DNA from: CBDAUN01 sp965214615
Lineage (GTDB): Bacteria; Pseudomonadota; Gammaproteobacteria; Arenicellales; JAJDZL01
NCBI GenBank assembly: GCA_965214615.1
Contig: OZ243952.1
Span: forward strand, 434,001-498,000
Direction: 5' to 3'
Length of the DNA stretch: 64,000 nucleotides
Below, in pieces: positions 35,443 through 44,324 of this stretch. The notes below the pieces were generated by a model that ran no database searches, was not told the DNA's origin, and saw only the letters and a program-made list of their open reading frames with translations. Each line of letters begins with the position of its first letter. The stretch's first letter is position 1. The position numbers and the translations under genes are program-made.

Positions 35443-36455
35443 CGGCTGCCGTGAACGAGCTGATTTTCTTTGTCAACAAGGTCGTCATAAACGGTGCTGT
35501 GATCGGCTGCATCTATGCGCTCGGCGCAGTCGGGGCCACATTGGTTTTTGGAATTCTGCGATTTGCCAATTTCGCTCACGCAGACATGATGACAGTGGGT
35601 GCGTTTGCGGCGCTGATACTGGCATCGTTGATGCCGGGTCTCGGGCCTGCGGTAGGATTGCCTACCGGCTTCGTCGTGCTGCCGATTGCCGCAGTTATCG
35701 TCGCGCTTATGTCGGTTGCGATCGACCGGATGTTCTACCGGCCGCTTCGCGAGCGAAATGTCCGTCCCATATTGCTGCTGGTCGCTTCAATTGGCGTCAT
35801 GCTGATGCTTCAAGGGCTGGTCAGGCTGTTCGCCGGGACCGCTCCAAGGCACTTTTTCGGGGTTGAGAAAAAAGACATTTTCCGAATTCAGCTCCCGTTC
35901 GAATCCGCGACCCGGGATGTGGTCATTACAGAGCCGCAAGTTTTGCTGATCATCACAACGGCTGTGTGCATATTCTTCCTGCATCGCTTTCTCACCCGCA
36001 CCCGGCTTGGAAAGGCGATGCGCGCCATGTCCGACAACGCCAATCTGGCCCTGATTACCGGAATCAATACGGACAAGGTTGTCAGTGCCACCTGGATCAT
36101 TGCCGGCGTGCTGGCAGCCTGTGCCGGAGTATTGCTGTCGCTTGACGTTATCCTCAAGCCGGATTTGAGCTTCAACCTTTTGCTGCCGATGTTTGCCGCG
36201 GCGATTGTCGGCGGAGTCGGAAGACCATATGGAGCCATCGCAGGCGGACTGCTGGTCGGGTTTACCGAATCGCTGGCGATTTTTAACTGGTCGATCCTGC
36301 TGCGTCCATTTGCGCCTATGCTGCCGGACTGGATCGATTTGCCTTCGAAGATCGCATTCGTCCCGACTGAATACAAGATCGTCGTTCCATTTGTCATTTT
36401 GATCGCAGTGCTGATCTGGCGCCCGACCGGAATATTCCGGGGGCAGGTGCTGTAG
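35439..36455 (+). CDS. livH: Branched-chain amino-acid-type ABC permease LivH
   Basis: The 338-residue inner-membrane permease has about eight hydrophobic segments and the LivH signature near the start (IYALGAVGATLVFGILRFANFAHADMMTVGAF). The coupling-helix region is RTRLGKAMRAMSDNANLALITGINTDKV. GTG 35439 overlaps the livF stop codon. It pairs with LivM. Confidence 0.9.
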   Translation: MTAAVNELIFFVNKVVINGAVIGCIYALGAVGATLVFGILRFANFAHADMMTVGAFAALILASLMPGLGPAVGLPTGFVVLPIAAVIVALMSVAIDRMFYRPLRERNVRPILLLVASIGVMLMLQGLVRLFAGTAPRHFFGVEKKDIFRIQLPFESATRDVVITEPQVLLIITTAVCIFFLHRFLTRTRLGKAMRAMSDNANLALITGINTDKVVSATWIIAGVLAACAGVLLSLDVILKPDLSFNLLLPMFAAAIVGGVGRPYGAIAGGLLVGFTESLAIFNWSILLRPFAPMLPDWIDLPSKIAFVPTEYKIVVPFVILIAVLIWRPTGIFRGQVL

Positions 36456-36464
36456 GTTTTCCGG

Positions 36465-37730
36465 ATGAGCCACTATCGTCGGGAAATTGTTCTGTTCGCC
36501 ATTGCCGTCGCAGCGGTGATTGCGATATTTATCGGCTTCGGACAAGCCTACACGATACGCATGCTGGTTGAAATCGCGTGCCATGCAGTTGTGGCCATCG
36601 GCTTGACGATCCAATGGGGATATGCCGGCGTATTCAATGCCGGAATCATGGGATTTATTGCTGTTGGCGCATTCATCACGATGCTGTTCAGTTTCCCGGT
36701 CAACGAGACATTTTGGAATTCCGACGGGCCCCAGGCGCTTGGGATGCTTATCGTCAAAGTGATTGCGATTGTCGTTGCGATACTGGCGTTGAGCCAGATG
36801 CACAGGTTCGGCTTGAGCCAGCGGTTCAAGACTGCCAGCATCCTGACTGCGCTGGTACTTGCATTCTTTATCTTCAACAGCGCCGTAGCGCCTGTCGCGA
36901 AGCTGATCGAGGGTGAGGCGGGATTTATCGGCGGTTTCGGCATGCCGGTGCTTTTGGGCTGGGTTGCGGGCGGGGTCGTGGCCGGCTTCGTGGCGTACGG
37001 GATAGGCAGGGCCTGCCTCGGGCTGCGAAGCGATTACCTTGCGATTGCGACTTTGGGTTTTGCAGAAATTATCAAGGCGATCCTAAAGAACGCGGACTGG
37101 CTCACCCGCGGCACGCTGACTGTTTCGCCGCTGTCATGGCCGGTGCCTACGCCGAATGACATCGGGTTCGTTCTTGCCCGTTCCGCCTACCTGTGCCTGA
37201 TGGCGGTCATTGTCGCGGTGATCTTCATTTTGATGCAGCGCGCATACCATGCGCCATGGGGCCGGATGATGCGGGCAATTCGTGATAATGAGATTTCTGC
37301 AGGCGCGATGGGCAAGGATGTCAACTTCCGGCGATTGGAGATATTCGTCCTAGGTTCTGCCCTGATCGGGATCGGCGGTGCGGCATTGATCACATTTGCG
37401 CGGATTTTCGATCCGGCGGGTTTTCATCCGCTGAGACACACATTTTTGATCTGGGTCATGGTGCTGGTTGGAGGCGCCGGCAACAATCTAGGCGCAATTT
37501 TCGGCGCGATGGCGATCTATATTCTGTGGACCATGTCGGAGCCGTTGACGCTGTTGATTTTCGAATTTGTGGCGCACTATGGAGCCTTGTGGTTTAACTG
37601 GGCTGCCCCGGATGATATGGCAAGCAGAGCGCTGCAATCTCGCGTCTTCCTGATCGGTCTGGCGATAACGCTTGCACTTCGCTATGTGCCCAGGGGTCTG
37701 ATACCGGAGCAAAGAGAGCAAACGAATTGA
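36465..37730 (+). CDS. livM: Branched-chain amino-acid-type ABC permease LivM
   Basis: The 421-residue permease has the LivM pattern: AIGLTIQWGYAGVFNAGIMGFIAVGAF near the start, CLGLRSDYLAIATLGFAEIIKAIL in the middle and the coupling helix PWGRMMRAIRDNEISAGAMGKDV. It is somewhat longer than many LivM proteins, with an extra hydrophobic segment around residues 85-150. It ends the liv block. The binding-protein gene is not adjacent on this strand; a leftward AbiE locus and then livK follow. Confidence 0.9.
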   Translation: MSHYRREIVLFAIAVAAVIAIFIGFGQAYTIRMLVEIACHAVVAIGLTIQWGYAGVFNAGIMGFIAVGAFITMLFSFPVNETFWNSDGPQALGMLIVKVIAIVVAILALSQMHRFGLSQRFKTASILTALVLAFFIFNSAVAPVAKLIEGEAGFIGGFGMPVLLGWVAGGVVAGFVAYGIGRACLGLRSDYLAIATLGFAEIIKAILKNADWLTRGTLTVSPLSWPVPTPNDIGFVLARSAYLCLMAVIVAVIFILMQRAYHAPWGRMMRAIRDNEISAGAMGKDVNFRRLEIFVLGSALIGIGGAALITFARIFDPAGFHPLRHTFLIWVMVLVGGAGNNLGAIFGAMAIYILWTMSEPLTLLIFEFVAHYGALWFNWAAPDDMASRALQSRVFLIGLAITLALRYVPRGLIPEQREQTN

Positions 37731-37761
37731 TATGACGATACCGCATCTGACATATTGTTTC

Positions 37762-38022
37762 TTATACTTTGCAAAGCGTCTCCAAGGTAGGGGTCAATTC
37801 CTGCGTTGCCGAAATATCAATGTCGACGGTCTGCCGAGGACTGCCGTAAGCAATACCCATTAATATTCCTCCTTTCAGGTAGAGGATTTTTGACAAATGC
37901 TGTGATATCGCAACGGCATGTAATGTGATAGTAATGGCTTGGCGCTCGAAGCGATTGTAGGAGTCCGGCTCAGAACGACCGATCCACGCGAGAAGATCAA
38001 CGTCAATATGTTGCCTAGACAT
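37762..38022 (-). pseudogene. abiEii: Truncated AbiEii-type nucleotidyltransferase toxin
   Basis: A leftward frame starting at ATG 38022 gives 86 residues with the N-terminal part of the AbiEii/DUF1814 nucleotidyltransferase: LYLKGGILMGIAYGSPRQTVDIDIS, which contains the GG and first Asp-x-Asp positions of the NTase core. It then stops at TAA, whereas family members have about 250-300 residues. The rest of the fold, including the third acidic residue and the C-terminal domain, is absent. The frame begins inside the abiEi 3' end (eight-base overlap), as in intact type IV systems. The truncation point lies only 31 bases from the livM stop, so the 3' part was probably lost at the junction. Confidence 0.7.
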
Positions 38023-38899
38023 TGATCGAAATTTGCCACGTTTCAGAAAACTCGGAGGCGTAGCTCTTTCCTGGGTCGAGCTTTCGACTGCCCCCTCTTT
38101 GTGCAAGCTTTTTCCATGAATCGATTCTTGTGTCGTGGATGCGGAGAAGTTCCTCGAGAACGTAGCCGGCACGACATTTGACGATCGCGTCATCACTTGC
38201 GCCGACAGATGTGATTATCTCCTCGCGCCAAATGCCCGCGTGCTCGCGAAAAACATCTAAGACGTGAGGCATTCCGCTGCATAGGGACGGTGTTCGAAGC
38301 ATGTCAACAAACGTTTGTCCAACTGTGGCAATTCGCACTCCGGTACCGTGTATGCGAACACATGTACTGTTTTTTGTGCTTTCGAAAATTCGAATCTTTT
38401 GCCCTCGAACAGTAGCTGGATGTCCAACCAGACTCAAGCGAACTTGCCGAGGCAGGGAGTCATTCGGATGTTGCGCCATAATTTTTGCCAGTGTCGCGTT
38501 CGCCTTCGACCGGTTCGGCCGCGTAAAGATCAGCGTGGTTGGAGAACGTTCTGTCAATCCCCATCTTCGCATCGCCGAGAGATGGGAAACGTAACTGAGC
38601 GTATCGGCCAGGCAAACGAGTTCCTCTGTTGAATTCAAGGGATTGTCTAGAATACGGATAAGGCGAGTTCCATAATCTTCGTCGTACCTGATAGTTCCAT
38701 AGTGGTATAGCTTGCGCAGATACCTTTGATGATCTTTCAAGGTTGGCTGATCGTGTTTCAGGCAAAGACCATTCCCCTGTGCATACATGGTGTGAAGCAT
38801 TCGATAGAACGCATATTGAGTGATCGCCGCTTGTTCTACCGACCTTAGTTCCGAAATCAAGAATTTTTCGGCAGGACTAAGTCTTGTGGTCTTTTTCAT
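38015..38899 (-). CDS. abiEi: AbiEi-type antitoxin/transcriptional repressor
   Basis: The 294-residue protein resembles AbiEi antitoxins of type IV toxin-antitoxin systems. The C-terminal region has the characteristic VRIHGTGVRIATVGQTFVDMLRTPSLCSGMPHVLDVFREH, and an N-terminal winged-helix-like part includes YLRKLYHYGTIRYDEDYGTRLI. Such proteins repress their own promoter and oppose the AbiEii nucleotidyltransferase. Here the gene is full length while its toxin is truncated. Two inverted repeats lie upstream of its start, as expected for autorepression. It separates livM from livK. Confidence 0.75.
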   Translation of the reverse strand: MKKTTRLSPAEKFLISELRSVEQAAITQYAFYRMLHTMYAQGNGLCLKHDQPTLKDHQRYLRKLYHYGTIRYDEDYGTRLIRILDNPLNSTEELVCLADTLSYVSHLSAMRRWGLTERSPTTLIFTRPNRSKANATLAKIMAQHPNDSLPRQVRLSLVGHPATVRGQKIRIFESTKNSTCVRIHGTGVRIATVGQTFVDMLRTPSLCSGMPHVLDVFREHAGIWREEIITSVGASDDAIVKCRAGYVLEELLRIHDTRIDSWKKLAQRGGSRKLDPGKSYASEFSETWQISINV

Positions 38900-38903
38900 T
38901 CGA

Positions 38904-38962
38904 ATACTCGATAAAGAGTATAAAATCCTGTATAAACGTCCTTAGGACGTTTATACAGGATT
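38904..38962. promoter_or_regulatory. Paired inverted repeats upstream of abiEi
   Basis: The first repeat is ATACTC/GAGTAT (38904-38909 and 38916-38921). The second is a perfect palindrome with 18-base arms at 38924-38941 and 38945-38962 and a three-base centre. Both lie within 65 bases upstream of the abiEi start. AbiEi proteins are known to bind inverted repeats in their own promoter, so these are good operator candidates. The rest of 38963-39157 shows no gene. Confidence 0.65.
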
Positions 38963-39157
38963 ATTATGATCTCTGTCAAGAGAAACAGCAAGACAATCGA
39001 AAGATTCGAGTAGGGGCAGGTGTGGATTTGGCTGTCGGTAGAATTTCTGCCGCTTCGGCATGGATATCTACAGTGCTGTTGCGCGGCAGTGCGCAAGGAA
39101 GACAAAGGTTGCGACTGTTTCGGAGTTTGCAGAAGCACGAATCATCGCCCGTAAAGA

Positions 39158-39189
39158 GTCAGCGGCGGTGATTTCGCACCGCCGCTGAC
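39158..39189 (-). terminator. Putative rho-independent terminator of livK
   Basis: A perfect 13-base-pair GC-rich stem with arms 39158-39170 and 39177-39189 and a six-base loop lies 26 bases downstream of the livK stop. In the livK direction the stem is followed by TCTTT, a short U-rich run, so the terminator is plausible though not strong. Confidence 0.65.
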
Positions 39190-39215
39190 TTCACGCGATT
39201 TTGAATGCGGACCGA

Positions 39216-40442
39216 TTACATGATCGGACCGATTTCAACGAGTTCGCCGCCCTGAATGTTGACTTCGACAATCAAACCGGCCACATCGCCGTTGTCGTTG
39301 AAGTCCTGATTGCCTGAGGCGCCTTCATAGTTGACTTCGCCGCCTTCTTTCAGAATCGCAGCAGCCTTTGCCCACTCGCCCGGATAAATCATCTCGCCCG
39401 GAGCACTTGCCACCGAACGCAGGGCTTCGGACATGCCGTCTCGGTCGGCGCTGCCCTTTTTCTGCATCGCGAGCGCCAGCAGAAACGTTGCGTCATAGGC
39501 ATTCGGAGCGTAGGCGGAATCATCAAACCCGCCTTCTTTCCACATCATTTCGAAATTGCTCTTGCCCTGGCCTTCCGGCGACCCGGCACGGGTGATGATC
39601 ATTCCCTCAAGATTGTCCGCGCCAATGCCGTCAATCAGCGATTGCTCGGGCATCCCGTCGCCGCCCGCGAACCTAGTGAAGTCGCCGCCTTCGATCGCCT
39701 GTCGGATAATGGTCTGGCCCGAACCGTTCGCATAGGCCAGGACTACGAGAAAATCCGAACCGCTGGCGGCCAGAGAGCCGATCTCGGCACGGTAGTCAGC
39801 CTTTCCCTCTTCGTGCGCTTCGCTTGCGGCAACCGTGCCGCCCATCCCGGTAAAGGAACCGGAGACCGCATCGGCAAATCCCTTGCCGTAATCGTTGTTG
39901 ATGTAGGTGATCGCAATATTGTCAATCCCTTTGCTCAGCAGAAGCTTCGCCATCGACTCGCCCTGATAGGCGTCGGAAGGAACCGTCCTGAACAACAGGT
40001 CGCCATCGTCCAGTTCGGAGATGGCAGGACTTGTCGCGCTGGGCGATACAAGCACTACGCCAGCCGGAATGCCTGCGTTGTTTGCAGCGGATATCGTTGC
40101 GCCTGAGCACATGGGACCGACCACCGCAGACACGTTTTCCGAATTGATCAGCCTGTCGGCTGCATTCGCGGCCGCAGTCACGTCGCCGCAGGTTGAATCG
40201 CCGGTAACGAGTTCAAGCGGCATTCCGCCCAGAAGCCCGCCTTCGGCATTGATATGCTCAGCCGCCGACGTCGCGCCTTGGTATATCCCCGGAGCGAACG
40301 ATTCGATCGGACCGGTAAATCCGCCCAGGAATCCCAGCTTGACGCCATGGCCGTCGCTGATTGCAGTCTGCACGGGCGATGCGAGCATTGCCAGTACAGA
40401 TGCCGATGCGAATATCAGTTTTCTAGATTGAAGCTTTAACAT
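39216..40442 (-). CDS. livK: Branched-chain amino-acid-type ABC substrate-binding protein
   Basis: This 408-residue periplasmic protein has a Sec signal peptide (LQSRKLIFASASVLAMLASPVQTA) and a Leu/Ile/Val-binding family (Peripla_BP_6) fold: VKLGFLGGFTGPIESFAPGIYQGA, then the ligand-site region VSAVVGPMCSGATISAANNAGIPAG and SPSATSPAIS, and NDYGKGFADAV. It probably serves the livGFHM importer even though it is convergent with it. I choose ATG 40442 because an AGAGGT ribosome binding site precedes it by six bases. The ligand cannot be read; given the surroundings, betaines or amino acids are candidates. Confidence 0.9.
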   Translation of the reverse strand: MLKLQSRKLIFASASVLAMLASPVQTAISDGHGVKLGFLGGFTGPIESFAPGIYQGATSAAEHINAEGGLLGGMPLELVTGDSTCGDVTAAANAADRLINSENVSAVVGPMCSGATISAANNAGIPAGVVLVSPSATSPAISELDDGDLLFRTVPSDAYQGESMAKLLLSKGIDNIAITYINNDYGKGFADAVSGSFTGMGGTVAASEAHEEGKADYRAEIGSLAASGSDFLVVLAYANGSGQTIIRQAIEGGDFTRFAGGDGMPEQSLIDGIGADNLEGMIITRAGSPEGQGKSNFEMMWKEGGFDDSAYAPNAYDATFLLALAMQKKGSADRDGMSEALRSVASAPGEMIYPGEWAKAAAILKEGGEVNYEGASGNQDFNDNGDVAGLIVEVNIQGGELVEIGPIM

Positions 40443-40476
40443 TTTGTGACCTCTCTTTTCCATGAATGAATCGAGG

Positions 40477-40494
40477 CATCAGTACATTGATGCA
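40477..40494. promoter_or_regulatory. Inverted repeat upstream of livK
   Basis: A perfect six-base inverted repeat GCATCA/TGATGC with a six-base spacer lies 35 bases before the livK start. It could be an operator or part of the untranslated leader. The remaining 40495-40795 gap shows no supported gene. Confidence 0.3.
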
Positions 40495-40795
40495 GCATCT
40501 GAATAATTCCCACTATTCTAACCCATAGAAGCAATCGGCATTGAGTGCAAAGTCAAGTTTTTCTATTGTCCCGTTCCCGCAAGATTTCGATGCGGCACCG
40601 GGCCGCGAATTGCAGACGCTATCATTTCATCCCGGCTGTCTGTCCGCCTGAAGCCGTTTGCGAAATGTCTAAGGCATCGGCAAGGATTTCCGAGGAGTAA
40701 TTCGCCGAAACTGTGCCGGAATTGGCGCTGAACAGCAGGTCCGAATCTCACAGAGCGCTGACGGCGCAGCAATTCCGCCGAGCCTGAAAGGCGAT

Positions 40796-41773
40796 ATGCC
40801 ATACAATTGTCAAACCGAATACGCCGCGGGCACCGCCTGCAGCGTTCCGATTGACCCGCTTTTTCCGTGCATCCCTCAAATCGCGTTCATGCAAAGCCAG
40901 TCTGAACAAGCAACTTCGCCACATTCGCCGGCGCAGCCGGTCGAATTGAAAGGAGACAGCGTCTTTCAGTTCGACTGCTTCAAGGGAATCAGTTGCTTTA
41001 ACGCCTGCTGCAGGAACACCGACATTGCGCTGACACCGTATGACATCGTGCGCCTGAAACGCCGGCTCGGTCTAGATTCAAAGGAATTCGTCGCACGCTG
41101 CACCACCGTCTATCCCATGGATCATCACGATCTTCCGGGCTTGAAGCTGAACTCCAAGCCAGGCACTGCAGAGTGCGTATTTCTAACCGATGACGGGTGC
41201 GGCGTATATGCAGACCGCCCGGCCGCCTGCCGATACTACGCTCTGGGCAACGGCGGAGTGCGCAAAAAGGATGCATCAGGGGTTGAAGACTTTTATTTTC
41301 TCGTCAAGGAAAGCCACTGCCGCGGACACGAGCAGGCGCGCGCGCAGACCGTGGATCAGTACCGAGCGGAACAGGGAATCGATCTATACGACAGGATGAA
41401 CCGCGAATGGCGCGATATCATCATCAAAAAGCGTTCGGCCGGACCTGCGATCGGACGTCCCAGCAGCCGAAGCCTGCAGCTGTTCGACATGTGCAGCTAC
41501 GATATAGACAGCTTTCGCGAATTTATCGATACTCCAGGGTTCACCGAATTGTTTGATATCGGCGAAGACGAGCGTCAACGACTGATCGCCGACGAGGATG
41601 AACTGCTTGTATTTGCAATGCGGTTTCTAAAGCAGGTGCTGTTCGGGGTGATGACCATCGCGTTGCATCCCTGCGCGCAGCAAAGACGCCGGGAGCGAAA
41701 GATGCGAAATGCCAAATCCGCAGCCGGTGGGGCGGATTCAACGGGACAGCCTGATGCGCCAGACCATGTTTGA
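40796..41773 (+). CDS. YkgJ-family Cys-cluster (putative Fe-S/zinc) protein
   Basis: The 325-residue protein contains the YkgJ/CxxCxxCC pattern: FDCFKGISCFNACCRNTDIALTPYDIVRLKRRLG at about residues 60-93, with further Cys in ECVFLTDDGCGVYADRPAACRYYALG. Function is unknown; a metal cluster is inferred from the Cys spacing. ATG 40796 has a GAAAGG site before it; an internal ATG at 40889 would remove a Cys-containing N-terminus of 31 residues. The last 20 bases overlap the phosphodiesterase gene. Confidence 0.8.
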   Translation: MPYNCQTEYAAGTACSVPIDPLFPCIPQIAFMQSQSEQATSPHSPAQPVELKGDSVFQFDCFKGISCFNACCRNTDIALTPYDIVRLKRRLGLDSKEFVARCTTVYPMDHHDLPGLKLNSKPGTAECVFLTDDGCGVYADRPAACRYYALGNGGVRKKDASGVEDFYFLVKESHCRGHEQARAQTVDQYRAEQGIDLYDRMNREWRDIIIKKRSAGPAIGRPSSRSLQLFDMCSYDIDSFREFIDTPGFTELFDIGEDERQRLIADEDELLVFAMRFLKQVLFGVMTIALHPCAQQRRRERKMRNAKSAAGGADSTGQPDAPDHV

Positions 41774-42317
41774 AGACCTGACTGATCATTTCGAGCACAG
41801 CATATCGGTTGCCGTGGTGTCGGATACCCATGGATTTCTCGATCCCAGAATTGCATCGCAGGTGGCGCAATGCGATGTCGCGGTCCATCTCGGCGACATC
41901 GGCGCTCAGGAGGTGCTTGACGAACTCAGCCCCAAGTCCGATTTCGTATTCGCCGTGACAGGCAATAACGACGTGCCAGGCAAATGGATTTCCGAAGATT
42001 CCGGGTCGCTTCAAGCTATTCCGTCATGCCGGGTGCTGAAGCTGCCGGGCGGTGAACTGGCAATGGAGCACGGGCACGAAATCCGCGATACCCGCCGCTA
42101 TCATGAGATCCTTCGGGCAAAGCACCCGCAGGCCCGCGCCGTCGCCTACGGCCATACCCACATTCGAACGGTCGACCAAAGCGAATCCCCGTGGGTCTTG
42201 AATCCGGGCGCCGCCGGACGCGAACGAACCAAAGGCGGCCCGTCCTTGCTGATCCTCACCGCTGCCGCAGGGCGCTGGAGCATCGGCGAGCGCGTGTTTG
42301 AACCGCTGGGCCGCTGA
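41754..42317 (+). CDS. YfcE/MJ0936-type metallophosphoesterase
   Basis: The product of about 187 residues has the metallophosphoesterase motifs in order: VVSDTHGFLD, VHLGDIG, VTGNNDVPG, MEHGHE and YGHTHIRTV, followed by LNPGAAGRER. This is the small single-domain phosphodiesterase group. Its natural substrate is unknown. The start at 41754 overlaps the end of the YkgJ-type gene, suggesting coupling; 41766 is an alternative. Confidence 0.87.
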   Translation: MRQTMFEDLTDHFEHSISVAVVSDTHGFLDPRIASQVAQCDVAVHLGDIGAQEVLDELSPKSDFVFAVTGNNDVPGKWISEDSGSLQAIPSCRVLKLPGGELAMEHGHEIRDTRRYHEILRAKHPQARAVAYGHTHIRTVDQSESPWVLNPGAAGRERTKGGPSLLILTAAAGRWSIGERVFEPLGR

Positions 42318-42332
42318 AAGGCCCCTTGAGCG

Positions 42333-43577
42333 CTATCTTGATCCTTGAACTTGCGCCAGATAGGCGCTCATGACCTGCGAAGGGTCGGACATCAGGCGTT
42401 TTTTCCAGCTGCCCAGCTTCACCTTGGTCTGAATAAGCCCGCGCAGCACGCCGACGTGCTGCGTCAACCCTACTGCGAGAGACCCGACGAGTACATCATC
42501 CTTGAATTCCAGCCTAAGATAGCGGTTGTGCGCCGTGTCGACGGCACTCGCGCGGTCGCCGCCATCGACACCGTCCCAGGCGCCGAACGAACTGGTGATC
42601 AGGCCAAGGGTGTTGAGTACGTTCATTGACAGGCTTCCGCCATATCCCGAACCGCATCCGGCCATCTGCATCGCAGCGATTCGCCCGTGCTCGCTCGCGG
42701 TGGGCTGGATCGCATGGACCTGCCGTTCGCCGGTGCTCATGTCAGGCCCCTGGGCCACATCGCCAGCTGCATAGATTCCTTCAATGCTGGTCTCAAGCTG
42801 GTAGTTGACCAGAATTCCGGTGTCGGTTTCGATGCCGCTGCCGGAAAGGTAATCGAAGTTCGACCGCACTCCCGCAGCGCAGACAATGTGATCCGCTTCG
42901 ATTCGGGTGCCGTCTTCCAGGCTCAATGCAACCGCGCCGCCGACAGGTTCGACTCCGACGGCTCTTGCGCCGACGCGGACATTGACGCCCTTGCTTTCGC
43001 ACCAGCGCCCGATCATGCTTCCGCCGACATCATCCATCATCCGCGCCAGCATGCGGTCCTCTAGTTCAACGACGGTCAGCTCAAGCCCCATTTCGGCAAG
43101 CGCCTGCAGGACGATGCATCCGATGAAGCCTGCACCTAGGAGTACGACCCGGTCGCCGCTTTTCATCTGTTTCAAAATCCGTACGCCATCCTCCATGGTC
43201 CAGCAATTGTGCACCTGGGGCAGATCCATGCCCGGAATCGGAGGCCGAATGGCGCTGGACCCGGTTGCAAGAAGCAGGCGGTCGTACGTCAGTCGCTCGC
43301 CGTCTTCCAGGACGACGCTGGACTCGCCCGGCGCCACCTCGGCGACACTGCCCTGGAGAATCGAGATGTTCAGATTGTCGAAGTGATCGTCGCGATGACG
43401 AAGGTAGGCTCCTTGTTCGCCGATGTCTCCGGCGAGCAAGTACGGGAGCGCCATTCGCGAATAGGGCGGATGGGGCTCGTTGCCGATTATGGTAATTGAG
43501 TCGGACGGGGACAGCTTGCGGATTGTTTCTGCCGCGATGACTCCTGCCGGACCGGCACCTGCAATCAAATGTTTCAT
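42333..43577 (-). CDS. FAD/NAD(P)-dependent oxidoreductase (NirB/ferredoxin reductase-like)
   Basis: This 414-residue flavoprotein has an FAD-binding start (HLIAGAGPAGVIAAETIRKL), the segment RLLLATGSSAIRPPIPG, an NAD(P)-binding GXGXXG-type motif (VVLLGAGFIGCIVLQALAEMGLELTVVE) and GIYAAGDVAQGPD. It resembles the reductase part of NirB and rubredoxin/ferredoxin reductases. It lies 34 bases downstream of a ferredoxin-type gene on the same strand, so the two probably form an electron-transfer pair from NAD(P)H. The terminal acceptor is not in the window. Confidence 0.87.
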   Translation of the reverse strand: MKHLIAGAGPAGVIAAETIRKLSPSDSITIIGNEPHPPYSRMALPYLLAGDIGEQGAYLRHRDDHFDNLNISILQGSVAEVAPGESSVVLEDGERLTYDRLLLATGSSAIRPPIPGMDLPQVHNCWTMEDGVRILKQMKSGDRVVLLGAGFIGCIVLQALAEMGLELTVVELEDRMLARMMDDVGGSMIGRWCESKGVNVRVGARAVGVEPVGGAVALSLEDGTRIEADHIVCAAGVRSNFDYLSGSGIETDTGILVNYQLETSIEGIYAAGDVAQGPDMSTGERQVHAIQPTASEHGRIAAMQMAGCGSGYGGSLSMNVLNTLGLITSSFGAWDGVDGGDRASAVDTAHNRYLRLEFKDDVLVGSLAVGLTQHVGVLRGLIQTKVKLGSWKKRLMSDPSQVMSAYLAQVQGSR

Positions 43578-43611
43578 GTCCTGGCTCCCTTGCCGTATGC
43601 GCTGCTAGCGC

Positions 43612-44073
43612 CTAGGCGTGGGCGGCGACAGCCGAATCGCGCATCTTGCCGTATCCGGTCCAGTCCGAATCCACATAGACGATGGCTCCGGTCGGGCAGG
43701 CTTCGGCGCACTGCGGGTTTCCGCCGCAAAGATCGCATTTGATCACCTTGCCGCTGTCGCTGTTGTAGTTCACCGTGCCGAACGGGCATGCGATGGTGCA
43801 GACCTTGCAGCCGACGCAAACCGAATCATTGACTTCCTTGGCCCCTGTTTCAGCATTGATCGTGATGGCTTCGACCGGGCACGCGTGCAGGCACCACGCC
43901 TCCTCGCACTGGGTGCAGGTATAGGGAATGGTGCGCAGGCCATGCTCGAATTCGAAAATTTTGATCCGTGACTTGGCAGGATTGAAAACGCCTTCGTTTT
44001 CGTACGAGCAGGCGAGTTCGCATTGCAGGCAGCTCGTGCATTTGTTCGGATCGATCAATAGGGATTTATACAT
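43612..44073 (-). CDS. Multi-cluster 4Fe-4S ferredoxin-type protein
   Basis: This protein of about 153 residues contains four Cys-rich 4Fe-4S motifs: CTSCLQCELAC, CTQCEEAWCLHACP, CVGCKVCTIACP and CDLCGGNPQCAEACP. It is of the HycB/CooF/AOR-associated electron-carrier type. I start at MYKSLLIDPNKC, the usual N-terminus of this family, not at the long upstream frame. Its partner is the FAD oxidoreductase that follows. In other bacteria such proteins often serve tungsten aldehyde oxidoreductases; none is present here. Confidence 0.87.
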   Translation of the reverse strand: MYKSLLIDPNKCTSCLQCELACSYENEGVFNPAKSRIKIFEFEHGLRTIPYTCTQCEEAWCLHACPVEAITINAETGAKEVNDSVCVGCKVCTIACPFGTVNYNSDSGKVIKCDLCGGNPQCAEACPTGAIVYVDSDWTGYGKMRDSAVAAHA

Positions 44074-44324
44074 GTGCATCGCCGTTTGTATGTTATTTTC
44101 CAGCGCTTCATGACAACAAGCGCCCGTGCTCTCGGTGCGAATTTTATCAGATTCGCTGTCCGCCAATGGAACTGCGCGCAATTCGGTACGCCAAGCATCG
44201 CATCGGCGGTTGCAAAATTCCAATTTGTCAATCACAATTGCCTTAATTTGTGGTGTAATTGCCAGTCGGCATCGAATGCCGCCAGCCACAGTCAGTCACA
44301 GTTTCAATAAAAGGTGATACAGCG

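Noticed and set aside
35787..36803. Long leftward open frame (338 codons) antisense to livH and livM
   Set aside because: It lies opposite two clear permease genes, its product is rich in Asp, Gln and His without any family pattern, and it is explained by the codon bias of the sense genes.
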